Source: DATDPM01 sp963841995
GTDB lineage: Bacteria; Pseudomonadota; Alphaproteobacteria; DATDPM01
Length of the DNA stretch: 64,000 nucleotides
Reading direction: 5' to 3'
Assembly (NCBI GenBank): GCA_963841995.1
Contig: CAWJEX010000002.1
Span: forward strand, 124,001-188,000
Below, piece by piece: positions 32,477 to 42,178 of this stretch (position 1 is its first letter; each line of letters begins with the position of its first letter). The notes under the pieces are model-generated. The model was not told the DNA's origin. It worked only from the letters and a program-made list of their open reading frames with translations, and searched no databases. The position numbers were made by a program, and so were the translations under genes.

Positions 32477-35061
32477 TTACGAGGTCAACCGGGCGCGCCA
32501 GATCGGCTTGAGGAAGTTGAGGATCACCAGGACGGCGATACCCGCACCCAGGCAAAGCGAGAGGTCGTCGACATGCAGCGGGCCGAAGCGGAACAGCGCC
32601 CGCGCCGGCGGCCAAAAAAGGGCCAGCCCAAGAACCGCGGCGACAACCGCAAGAACCCGCCACAGCGCCTTGTTGCCGCGGCGCAGCGCCGTTGCTGCGG
32701 ATGCGCTGAAGGAGCGGTTGACGAAAATCAGGCCGATATTGGTGACGACAAGAGACGTGAAGATGAGGGCCCGCACCTCCGGCTCCGGCATATGCATACG
32801 CACCGCCGGGAACAGAATCCCGGCAAGGAGGAGGAGAACGAGCGATCCTAGGATCAGACCCCACACGACAAGGGCGGTGGAGAGCAGCGGGCTTTTCGGG
32901 TTGCGGGGGCGCCGCCGCATCACGCTGTCTTCTTCGCCTTCGGCTTCGAAGACGACCGAGCAAACCGGGTCGATCACCATTTCGAGAAAGGCGATATGAA
33001 CCGGCGCCAGGATGAGCGGCCAGCCGAAAATGAGCGGGAGCAGGGAAAGTCCCGCAATCGGCACATGGACGGCGAGAATATAGCCCATGGCCTTGCGCAG
33101 ATTGTCGTAGATTCGCCGGCCCAGGCGGATGGTATTCACGATTGATCCGAAATCGTCGTCGAGAAGCACGATGCTCGCCGCTTCGCGCGCTACGTCGGTG
33201 CCACGGCTGCCCATGGCGATGCCGATATGGGCGGCTCTCAGCGACGGCGCGTCATTCACCCCGTCGCCGGTCATGGCAACGATTTCGCCGTTCGCTTTGA
33301 ATGCGTTCACCAGCCGAAGTTTCTGTTCCGGCAACACCCGGGCGAAGACACGGGTTGTTTCAGCACGACTCCTGAGCTCCGCGTCGCTGCTCCGCGCGAT
33401 CTCTTCGCCGGTCATCGTGCCGTCTTCTTCGACGCCCGCTTCCTTAGCGATGGCTTGGGCGGTTGCCGCATAGTCGCCGGTGATCATGGCGAGTTTAATG
33501 CCGCGGCCCGGCATTCGCGAACGGCCTCCGGGACCGATTTGCGCAACGGATCGGCGAGACCGACGAGGCCCAAGAATTCGAAAATAAAATCGCGCTGGGA
33601 TTCCGGTAATTGCGCACCGATGAATCTCGCTTTGGCGACGCCCAGAATCCGCATGCCCGGCGCCGCCATTGTATCGGCCTGGCGCCGCATCTTCGCGACA
33701 TCGGCGTCGTCGAGCCGGCACAACCCAGCGATTGCTTCCAGTACGCCCTTGGCGGCGATGACGAAATCTGCGGCGCCGGGCGCTTGCCAAACTTGCGAGG
33801 TCACCAATAAATCCGGTCGCAGCCCGTAGGCACGGACCAATTTCCAATCCGGATGCAGGTGCCCGGAATTGGCCAGATTGCCGAGGTCGTGGAATGCTTT
33901 CTCCATCGGGTCGAACGGCTGCTCGGCGCTGGCGAGAATGCCGAACTCGATGAGCGCGTGAATGTGATGCGCCTGCTCCAGCGCCGCTCTGTCTTGCAGC
34001 CGCAACGCCCGGTCGCCGTTCCACAATTCCGCGACCGACATTTTGTTTTGCGTCAGCGTTCCCGTCTTGTCGGTGCAGAGCACGGTTGCGGCACCCAAGG
34101 TTTCGATGGCCGAAGCGCGGCGGGTGAGCACGCGGGCCTGTGAGATGCGCCAGGCGACCATCACCATGAAGACCGTGAGCACCAACGGGAATTCTTCCGG
34201 CATCATCGACATGCTGAGGGTAATGCCGCCCAGCACACCGTCGAGCCAGGAGCCGCGCAACAAAGCATAGAGACCGGCGGCCAAAACGCTGAAGGCGATG
34301 CCGACAATCGCCATGGTTCGTACCAATCTTCGGGTCTGGGCCTGCAGGGGCGGCGGCCCGGTCTCGATGGTGCCGAGAGCGAGCCCGATTTTCCCGATCT
34401 CGCTTTTGGCGCCGGTCGCGAAAACTTCGGCGATGCCGTGACCGCCGACCACCATGGTGCCGGAAAAGACCAAGGGCAGATCGTCCCCGCCTGGACGCAA
34501 TGCGGGCGGCATGCCTTGTATGGCCGTCTTGCGCACCGGCACCGAGTCGCCGGTGAGCAGCGATTTATCGGTGTGCAGATCGTGGCTGATCCGCAGCACC
34601 GCATCTGCCGGCACCCGGTCGCCCTCGGCGAGAACCATGATGTCGCCGTGAGCGACGTCGCGTCCGGCAATGCGTTTGCGCGATCCGTCGCGAATGACGA
34701 GCGCACGCGGACTGGTGAGATCGCGAAGGGCGTGCAGCACGCGCTCGCTGCGGCTTTCCTGGACGATGGCGATGATGAGCGATACTAGGGCGAAGGCAAG
34801 AAGGATGAGCGCTCCGCCGAGATCGGCGAGCACGAGATACATGGCGCCAGCGCCCAGCAACAGGGCGAACATCGGTTCGCGCAAGATCTCCAGCGCGATG
34901 CGCGCCAAGGTGCGCCGCTCCGGCTGCGGCAATTGATTGGGGCCGTCGGCGGCAAGCCGCGCCGCCGCGTCTTTTTCCGACAGGCCGGCGAACGGCTCTC
35001 CGGAATCGTTCCCGGTTGGATTTGCCGGCGTTAGACTGGTCGACGCTCGATCCTCGATCAT
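32477..35061 (-). pseudogene. P-type cation-transporting ATPase split by a -1 frameshift
   Basis: The N-terminal 519 codons or so give an actuator loop (LLTGDSVPV), membrane motif MPEEFPLVLT (about 287-296), and the phosphorylation site CTDKTGTLT (Asp331). Just after VREC the frame is lost. In another frame it resumes as GIKLAMITGDYAATAQ and continues through the hinge VAMTGDGVNDAPSL to the last membrane helices. One missing base in the GGGCCGCGGC region (33501-33508) explains it. Restored length is about 860 residues, as in P2-type ATPases, but PEEFP replaces the usual PEGLP, so the ion is not assignable. A true null mutation or a sequencing error are both possible. Confidence 0.8.
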
Positions 35062-35220
35062 GCTCTAGGGCCGTGGTTATGCGGGGGTCCTGGGAAATCC
35101 CGGGTGGAAAAGGCCAAATCAGGGTCGGGCGCCGCCCCTATTCATGGGATTTTAATCTCTTTGGTCTGTCATGGACGGTCTATTCTCGGATCGTAGCCGG
35201 CACCGGTCGGAGCAGAAATC

Positions 35221-35382
35221 ATGGGCCAAAATCGAATCTCTCCAAGGATCGCCCGGATCCCGGTTTCGAATATGACGGCGTACTTCCGCGAAACCGCCCT
35301 GAAAAATGTCGTCGATTACAGCGCGTGGGGAATTGGCGTGCTCTACATCGTCGCGGTTGCGATCTCGATGGTGAAAGTTTAG
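35221..35382 (+). CDS. Small single-span membrane protein (53 residues)
   Basis: The ATG at 35221 is preceded by GGAGCAGAAATC. A second in-frame ATG at 35272 would give 36 residues. The product has a basic N-terminus (MGQNRISPRIAR), a TAYFRETALKNVVDY amphipathic stretch, and one hydrophobic helix ending in SMVKV. It lies alone in the 525-bp gap between the divergent P-type ATPase and the second hybrid kinase; I see no other gene there, and 35383-35587 holds nothing recognisable. The family is not recognised. Conservation in related genomes would be needed to confirm it. Confidence 0.45.
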   Translation: MGQNRISPRIARIPVSNMTAYFRETALKNVVDYSAWGIGVLYIVAVAISMVKV

Positions 35383-35587
35383 CTCGCCATCGGCGATCAC
35401 CGGGTGCGATCAAAGCCCTTCCCTCAGCTTCGGCGATTTTCCTTCCCTTCCAATCCGATATCTCTTCTGCGCCGACCCCGATTCTTATTTCCGTTCACAA
35501 ACGACATTTGCGGTCCGGTGGGGGCCCACTTATCCGAAAGAATCGCTCCGTCTTCATCGTTGATTAAATGAAGTCGGCAAGGCTGAC

Positions 35588-38318
35588 GTGACCTATACTA
35601 CTAATTTGCGCGGCACGGATTCCCGGCGCCGGGGATCGGCCATTTTCGGTCAGGAGTTTTTGGATCGCCCGCTCATGCCCTATCCGATTCCCAGTGACGA
35701 GTCGAAACGACTAGCCGCTCTGCAGCGTTACGAGATTCTCGATACGCCGTCGGAAGTGGCGTTCGACCGCATCACGACGCTCGCCGCTGAACTCCTCGGC
35801 GTGCCGGCGGTGCTCGTCTCGCTGGTCGATGACGCGCGCCAGTGGTTCAAGTCGAATATCGGAATCGGCGCGCCGGAAACCCCCCGCGATGTCGCCTTCT
35901 GCGCGCACACCATCATGGCCAACACCACCATGGTCGTGCCGGATGCGACGCGAGATGGCCGGTTCGCCAACAACCCGCTGGTGACCGGCGCGCCGCATAT
36001 CCGCTTCTATGCCGGCGCGCCGATCCGCACTCCGGACGGCTTCAATCTTGGGACTTTGTGCGCGATCGATTTCGAGCCGAAGCAATTCACGCCCGGACAA
36101 ATCTCGATTCTCGAGAAGCTCGCCGCCATCGTGATCGACGAAATCGAATTGCGTCTGGCGCGCCTCAAAGCAATGCGTCAGGTGGCGGACAGCAAAAAGG
36201 CGGCGGTACTCGCCACCCGGGCGCGAGCCGAGGCGGAGATTTGGCTTGAGGAAGCCATCGAAAGCATCGCCGACGGATTCGCCCTTTTCGACGGCAAGGA
36301 TTGTCTCATCACCAGCAACCGCATCTATCGCGAGATGCATTCGCGGACCGGGTGCCAAATCGCCTCCGGGATGTCTTATGAGGACATCCTCCGCAACGCC
36401 GCCTTAGGCGGCTGTTTCGCCAATGCGGCGGATGACGTGGACGAATGGGTTCGCGGGCGCCTCCGGGAGCGGCGGCGCGGCGCCGCGCCGGCCGAGCAAC
36501 CGATGACCGACGGGCGCTGGCTGTGGAGCGCCGATTACCGCACGAATTCCGGCGCAACGGTGACGCTCCTCACCGATATCACGGAACTCAAAAAGCGCGA
36601 GACCGCGCTGCGGGAAACCACCGAAAAACTCCAGGTCATCACCAAGGCGATGACCGCGTATATCGAAAACAGCGATTGGAAAGCGGCCAGCGCCTCGCTC
36701 TTGCACGGCGCGCTGCAGCTGCTGGAAAGCCGCTACGGATTTATCGGCGTCCTGGCGCCGGGGCCTGTGCTCCGCGTCTTGAATCACGAAGGCATGGAAT
36801 GGCACAAAACAGAAAATCGCGGCTTCTATGAACAGGCGCTGGCCAATTACCAGAAGCACGGTTATCTCGAATTCACGAACTTCAACAATCTGTTTGGCCG
36901 GGTCATCACCACGGGCGAACCGGTCATCAGCAACGATCCGCACATCGACGGGCGTTCCGGCGGAATCCCGCCCGGCCATCCGCCCTTGGATGCGTTCCTC
37001 GGCGTTCCGTTGCTTCTCGGATCCGAGATCATCGGCATGATCGGCATCGCCAACCGCCCCGGAGGATACGGGTCGAGACAACAAGAGCGGTTGCAGGTCC
37101 TCGCCCAATTCGCCGCGGTCCTCTACGACAATTTCCGGCAGATCGAGCGCCACCAGAAGCTCGAGGCGGAGCTTCATCATGCCGACAAGATCCAGGCGGT
37201 CGGTCAGCTCACCGGCGGCGTCGCCCATGATTTCAACAATCTGCTGACGGTCATTCTCGGCCAGCTGGAGCTCCTTGAAGACAGCAACGAACTGAACTCC
37301 GACCGGCCGAAATTCGGTCGCGGCGGCGATCCGGGCGGGCCTGCGCGGCGCGGAGTTGACGCATCGGCTACTCGCCTTCTCGCGCAAGCAGGTTTTGACT
37401 CCGGTGGTGACGGATATCAACGAATTAATTTCCGGCATGATCGAAATTCTGAAGCGGACACTCGGCGCCGAGATCTCGATCGAAACCGATCTGGCGACGA
37501 ATCTGTGGCCGGCTATGGTCGACCAGAATCAGGTCGAGAACGGGTTGCTCAATCTCGCGATCAACGCCCGCGACGCCATGCCGAAGGGGGGCAAGCTCGT
37601 CGTCGAGACCGCGAACATGTGCTTCGTCAATCGGACCGCGTCAGGATCCGCCGATGAACCCGGCGGCGATTACATCAAGTTGACCGTGACGGATACCGGC
37701 TCCGGTATTCCGCCCGAGGTGCTGGCCCGCGTTTTCGAACCCTTCTTTACGACCAAGGAGCCGGGAAAAGGTACGGGTCTTGGTTTGAGCATGGTCTACG
37801 GCTTCGTCAAACAATCCGGCGGCCATATCGAGATCGCGAGCCAAGTCGGATCGGGAACCACGATCACGATTTTCCTCCCCCGCTCGGCCGAAGCCGGCCG
37901 CGAGGAGGCCGCGCCGAAAGACGGGGCGCCGGCTTTGCGCGGGAATGAAACGATCCTCATCGTCGAAGACGATCCGAACGTCCGGTCCTTCGTCGCGGCG
38001 GCCCTGCACAAATTGGGATATCAGACGATCGAGGCCGGAAGCGGCCCGGCGGCGCTCGCCTTGCTGGAGCAATCGGCGTGCGTCGATCTCGTGCTCACCG
38101 ATATGATTCTGCCCGCGGGCCTGAACGGACTTGATGTCGTCGATGAGTTGCGCCGACGCTGCCCGGGCGTTCGCATTCTCGTCACTTCGGGCTATGCGCC
38201 GGCGGCGCTGGGCCGCGATCCCAGGCTCGATCCGCGCATCCCGTTTCTCGCCAAGCCCTATCGTTTGGCCGATCTCGCCTCGAAAGTCCGCGAGGCTCTG
38301 ACCGCGGTTTCTTATTAG
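35588..38318 (+). pseudogene. GAF-PAS-GAF hybrid histidine kinase gene with a +1 frameshift
   Basis: Restored length is about 909 residues. GAF1 (about 58-190, with DVAFCAHTIM typical of two-component GAF sensors), a PAS-like unit (215-335), GAF2 (365-520), HisKA with GGVAHDFNNLL (His547), HATPase (NARDAMPKGG, DTGSGIPPE, GTGLGLSMVYGF) and a C-terminal receiver (LVLTDMILP). The frame breaks after RPKFGR near 37319-37328; dropping one G from the CGCGGCGGCG run gives AAIRAGLRGAELTHRLL and rejoins the kinase. A soluble protein with no membrane helices. Start may instead be ATG 35675 (MPYPIPSDESKRL). Its kinase core closely resembles that of the 22306-26739 protein. Confidence 0.78.
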
Positions 38319-38328
38319 GGGCGAGCGT

Positions 38329-39837
38329 TTACAGTTTGGCCGCCTTCCCACTCCCCTCCAACCCCAGCCCCTCCCACATCGCATCCACTTTCTCCACCAC
38401 CTCCGCGCTCATGGAGATTCGCCGGCCCCATTCGCGCTTGGTTTCGGGCGGGATTTTGGTGGTGGCGTCGAAACCCAATTTCGCGCCGACGCCCGATTCC
38501 GGCGAGGCGAAGTCGAGATAATCGATCGGCGTGTTTTCGATGACGGTGATGTCCCGCGCCCCGTCCATATTGACCGAGACCGCCCACATCACTTCCTTCC
38601 AATCGCGGACATCGATGTCGGCGTCCACCACGAACACGAATTTGGTGTAGATGAACTGGCGGAGGAAACTCCAGATCCCCATCATCACGCGCTTGGCGTG
38701 TCCCGGATAGGATTTCCGGATCGAGACCACGGCGATGCGGTACGAGCAGCCTTCCGGCGGCAGCCAGAAATCGACAATCTCGGGGAATTGCTGGCGCAAA
38801 ATTGGCACGAAGATTTCGTTCAAGGCTTCGCCCAAAACGCTCGGCTCGTCGGGCGGCCTCCCGGTATAGGTCGATAGATAAATCGGATCGCGGCGCATGG
38901 TGATCGCGGTCACCGTGAACACCGGGAATTTTTCGACCGAATTGTAAAAGCCGGTGTGATCGCCGAACGGGCCTTCGTCCCGGTAATCGGTCAGCGACAC
39001 AGTGCCCTCGATCACGATCTCGGCTTCCGCCGGCACCAGCAGCGGCACGGTGACGCACGGGACGAGATCGACTCTTTTCCCACGCAAGAATCCGGCAAAG
39101 CGATATTCCGAAAGCGTGTCGGGAAGGGGTGTTACCGCCGCGATGATGGTGGCGGGGTCGGCGCCGATGACGGCCGCCGCGGGCAAGGGCTCGCGTTTCT
39201 CTTCGCGCCACCGCGCATGATGCTGGGCGCCGCCGCGATGCTTCAACCAGCGCATGAGCGTCTGGTTTTTGTTCAGAACCTGCAGGCGGTAGATGCCGAG
39301 GTTGAAATCGTCTTCCCGCGCGGCACTCGGCCCCTTGGTGACGATAAGCGGCCAGGTGATGAGCGGCGAGACGTCGCCGGGCCAGCAGGTTTGGATCGGG
39401 AGCTGACCGAGATCGATGTCTGGGCCCAGGCGAACGATTTCCTGGCAGGGCGCGGTGCGGACGGTCTTCGGGCTCATGGCCAGGACCGCCTTGACCAGCG
39501 GCATCAATTCCACCGCCTCGCGCCAGCCGCCGGGCGGTTCGGGCTGCCGCAAGAAAGCCAGGGTCTCGCCGATCTCGCGAAGCTCACGGGGCTTGCGGCC
39601 CAGGCCCATCGCCACCCGCTCCACCGTCCCGAACAGATTGGCGAGAACCGGCATCGAATAAGCCGTGCCATCCGGGCGAATTGGGTTTTCAAAGAGGACG
39701 GCAGGGCCTTTTTGCGCGATCAGCCGGGTGCCGATCTCGGTCATTTCGAGATGCGGCGATACCGGGGCCGATACGCGCTTGAGCAGACCCTGGGTCTCGA
39801 GCGTCTTTATAAAGTCGCGAAGCGAAGCGAAAGCCAT
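38329..39837 (-). CDS. ubiD: UbiD-family 4-hydroxy-3-polyprenylbenzoate decarboxylase
   Basis: A prenylated-FMN-dependent decarboxylase of 502 residues. It starts MAFASLRDFIKTLETQGLL, with AGGGGGATTGC upstream; a longer frame to 39888 has no such support. Landmarks are NLFGTVERVAMGLG, NLGIYRLQVLN, the REEKREPLPAAAVIG segment, EGPFGDHTGFYN and the metal and cofactor-binding region around ITMRRDPIYLSTYTGRPP. It removes the carboxyl group after prenylation in ubiquinone synthesis. ubiA, which makes the substrate, lies 0.5 kb upstream on the same strand, separated by an oppositely oriented DUF4170 gene. UbiX, which supplies the cofactor, is not in the window. Confidence 0.9.
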   Translation of the reverse strand: MAFASLRDFIKTLETQGLLKRVSAPVSPHLEMTEIGTRLIAQKGPAVLFENPIRPDGTAYSMPVLANLFGTVERVAMGLGRKPRELREIGETLAFLRQPEPPGGWREAVELMPLVKAVLAMSPKTVRTAPCQEIVRLGPDIDLGQLPIQTCWPGDVSPLITWPLIVTKGPSAAREDDFNLGIYRLQVLNKNQTLMRWLKHRGGAQHHARWREEKREPLPAAAVIGADPATIIAAVTPLPDTLSEYRFAGFLRGKRVDLVPCVTVPLLVPAEAEIVIEGTVSLTDYRDEGPFGDHTGFYNSVEKFPVFTVTAITMRRDPIYLSTYTGRPPDEPSVLGEALNEIFVPILRQQFPEIVDFWLPPEGCSYRIAVVSIRKSYPGHAKRVMMGIWSFLRQFIYTKFVFVVDADIDVRDWKEVMWAVSVNMDGARDITVIENTPIDYLDFASPESGVGAKLGFDATTKIPPETKREWGRRISMSAEVVEKVDAMWEGLGLEGSGKAAKL

Positions 39838-39982
39838 GCAATCCCCCTGTGGGATGCTATCCACGCCGGAAAGCCCGGAGTTCGTCAAGGCCCGGGGGTT
39901 TGTCAGGATTGTTGCGGAGATCTGCTGACTTTTGCAGCACTTCCCGTTAGCTTTTGCCGGGAACAGGTATCCGGAGGCAGGC

Positions 39983-40390
39983 GTGAAAAGCTATTGGGTG
40001 GTGGGCGGCGAATACGCCAATACGTCGTTCGCCGAGATCGTGGGCGGCGGCAAGGAGGAATCCTTCGGTCCTTTTGCCTCGGCCGATGCCGCGGAAGAGG
40101 AATGGAAGCGCCGCTCTTGGCCTTCCGTCGACAACTGCAATGTCCGCTTCCGCATCGTCGAAAAGGAAGATGACGGCATCAGGCACAAGTTTTGGGTGGT
40201 CGGCGGCGAATACGCCGATACCGATTTTCACGAAATCGCCGGCGGCGGGGCGGAGCATTGGCGCGGGCCATTTGCCACGATCAAGGAAGCGGAATCCGAA
40301 TGGAAGAGGCTTTCCTGGGATTCGGTCGACAACTGCAACATCCGCTATCGCATCGTCGAAGCGGATAAGGCGTCTGCTAAACCCCGCTAA
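39983..40390 (+). CDS. Protein with two tandem DUF4170 domains
   Basis: A protein of 135 residues from a GTG with GGAGG five bases upstream; upstream in-frame ATG codons lack a ribosome site. Two copies of the same domain fill the whole protein: residues about 2-64 (SYWVVGGEYANTSFAEI ... VDNCNVRFRIVE) and about 68-130 (KFWVVGGEYADTDFHEI ... VDNCNIRYRIVE). DUF4170 is usually a single domain of similar size encoded near lipid A genes in alphaproteobacteria; its function is unknown. Here it is a tandem duplicate placed between ubiD and ubiA. Its stop overlaps the convergent ubiA stop by four bases. Confidence 0.85.
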   Translation: MKSYWVVGGEYANTSFAEIVGGGKEESFGPFASADAAEEEWKRRSWPSVDNCNVRFRIVEKEDDGIRHKFWVVGGEYADTDFHEIAGGGAEHWRGPFATIKEAESEWKRLSWDSVDNCNIRYRIVEADKASAKPR

Positions 40391-41307
40391 ATCCCAAACG
40401 GCGTAACCCGCGCGATCACGACGCTCAAGAACACGATCAGGCCGAACCAGAAATTCGAGCGGAATTTGGCCAGGCAATCACCGGGATCGTCGAGCCTTAC
40501 GCTTGCCGCCTGCCAAAAGAGCTGTACCCCGCCCAAACCCAGTCCGGCGAGAAAGACCGGATCGAGCCTGGCCGAAATCCCGGCAGCGGCCATTCCGGCC
40601 AGCCCAAGCCCATAGAATATAAAGAGATAAGGCCGGGTCCGCGTCCCCAGCTTAAGAGCCGTTGACCGCACGCCGATCAAAAGATCGTCTTCTTTATCTT
40701 GGTGCGCATAGATGGTGTCGTAGCCCAGCGTCCAGAACAGCCCCGCGCCGTAAAGCAGGAATGCCGGCCAATCGAGCGTTCCCATGACCGCCGCCCAGCC
40801 CATTAGTGCACCCCAATTGAAGGTGAAGCCGAGAAAGGCTTGGGGCCAATGGGTGATCCGCTTGGTGAAAGGATAAACGAAGACCAGCGGCAAGGACGCA
40901 ACCCCGACGATCTCCGCCGTCCGGTTGAAGCAGAGAAGGACGGCGAGGCCGCACAACAACAGCGCGCCGAGAAATATGTGCGCGGATCGAAGATCGATGG
41001 CGCCGGAAGCGATCGGCCGGCTCTTGGTCCGCTCCACCTTGGCGTCGAAATCCTTGTCGGCGACGTCGTTGACGACACAACCGGCCGCCCGCATCACGGC
41101 GGCGCCGGCGGCAAAGAGGATGAGCAACCTCCAATCGGGAAATTGCGGCGAGGCCAGCGCCACCGACCACCAGCAGGGCCACAACAGAAGCCAGATCCCG
41201 GCCGGCTTATCGAGGCGGGCCAGCCGCGCGAAAGGCTGGGCGCGCGCCGGGACGAGGCGGGCAATCCAATCGGCATTTGGCGCGGCCGCCGGGTCTTCAT
41301 GGGTCAT
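40387..41307 (-). CDS. ubiA: 4-hydroxybenzoate polyprenyltransferase
   Basis: An intramembrane prenyltransferase of 306 residues with about eight helices. The first aspartate-rich motif is NDVADKDFDAKVERTKSRP (about 80-98), and the second is YDTIYAHQDKEDD (about 205-217). Both bind Mg2+-prenyl diphosphate. It attaches the polyprenyl chain to 4-hydroxybenzoate in ubiquinone synthesis and feeds UbiD. ATG 41307 (MTHEDPAAAP) is preferred over an upstream start that adds a proline- and arginine-rich leader. It is divergent from rsmE with 47 bp between the starts. Confidence 0.92.
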   Translation of the reverse strand: MTHEDPAAAPNADWIARLVPARAQPFARLARLDKPAGIWLLLWPCWWSVALASPQFPDWRLLILFAAGAAVMRAAGCVVNDVADKDFDAKVERTKSRPIASGAIDLRSAHIFLGALLLCGLAVLLCFNRTAEIVGVASLPLVFVYPFTKRITHWPQAFLGFTFNWGALMGWAAVMGTLDWPAFLLYGAGLFWTLGYDTIYAHQDKEDDLLIGVRSTALKLGTRTRPYLFIFYGLGLAGMAAAGISARLDPVFLAGLGLGGVQLFWQAASVRLDDPGDCLAKFRSNFWFGLIVFLSVVIARVTPFGI

Positions 41308-41354
41308 GGTATAATCTTGCGCGGGCGGCAGGGTCGATACAAGCGGGCGAGGAC

Positions 41355-42140
41355 ATGGAGCAAGAGGGGGCGGGTGAGACGCAGGGCGGCGTGCGGCTCT
41401 TTGTTGCCGCCGATCTCGCAACCGCCGCGGTCATCGGGCTATCGCCGGAACAATCCCATTATGTCGGCCGGGTCATGCGCCGCGGCATCGGCGACGAACT
41501 CCTCTTGTTCAATGGCCGCGACGGCGAATGGCTGGCCAAGATCGAAGGGCAGGGACGCGGCTGGTGCTCGGCGTCGTTGATCCGGCAAACCCGGCCGCAA
41601 ACCCCGATGCCCGATCTGTGGCTGATCTATGCACCGATCAAACGGGCGCGCGGCGATTTCCTGGCGGAGAAAGCGGCCGAGCTCGGCGTTTCAGCACTTT
41701 GGCCGGTGTTCACGCGACGTACGATCGTCTCGCGGGTCAATACCGAGCGATTGACGGCCAATGCGGTCGAAGCGTCGGAACAATGCGAGCGCCTGACCGT
41801 TCCGGAAATATTCGAGCCGGCGGACTTCAACACCATGATCGCGAAATTCCCGCGGGAGCGCCGGATCGTGATTTGCGATGAGAGCGGCGAGGGCGAACCG
41901 ATCGCCCCGGCGATGAATAACCTTAACCCGGATGCGCCTTACGCCATCGTGACCGGTCCCGAAGGCGGATTCGAGCCGGGCGAGCTTGACGGTTTCGCCG
42001 ATCTGCCCTTTGTTACCCGGGTCACGCTCGGCCCGCGTCTGCTTCGGGCCGACACTGCCGCCATTGCGGCGCTCTCTTGTTTCCAGGCGCTTTTGGGCGA
42101 CTGGCGGACAGGACGGCCACGCACCATATCCCGCGTTTAA
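41355..42140 (+). CDS. rsmE: 16S rRNA (uracil1498-N3)-methyltransferase
   Basis: A SPOUT-fold enzyme of 261 residues. An N-terminal PUA-like part (HYVGRVMRRGIGDELLLFNG) is followed by the methylase domain with KRARGDFLAEKAAELGV, EASEQCERLTVPEI, VTGPEGGFEPGEL and LGPRLLRADTAAIAAL. The last two are the knot motifs that bind SAM. It methylates U1498 in the 30S decoding site. ATG 41355 follows GGGCGAGG closely. It lies 38 bp upstream of gshA on the same strand. Confidence 0.93.
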   Translation: MEQEGAGETQGGVRLFVAADLATAAVIGLSPEQSHYVGRVMRRGIGDELLLFNGRDGEWLAKIEGQGRGWCSASLIRQTRPQTPMPDLWLIYAPIKRARGDFLAEKAAELGVSALWPVFTRRTIVSRVNTERLTANAVEASEQCERLTVPEIFEPADFNTMIAKFPRERRIVICDESGEGEPIAPAMNNLNPDAPYAIVTGPEGGFEPGELDGFADLPFVTRVTLGPRLLRADTAAIAALSCFQALLGDWRTGRPRTISRV

Positions 42141-42178
42141 CCTCCCGCAACCCGATTGGCCGAACCGCAAGCGTCGCG

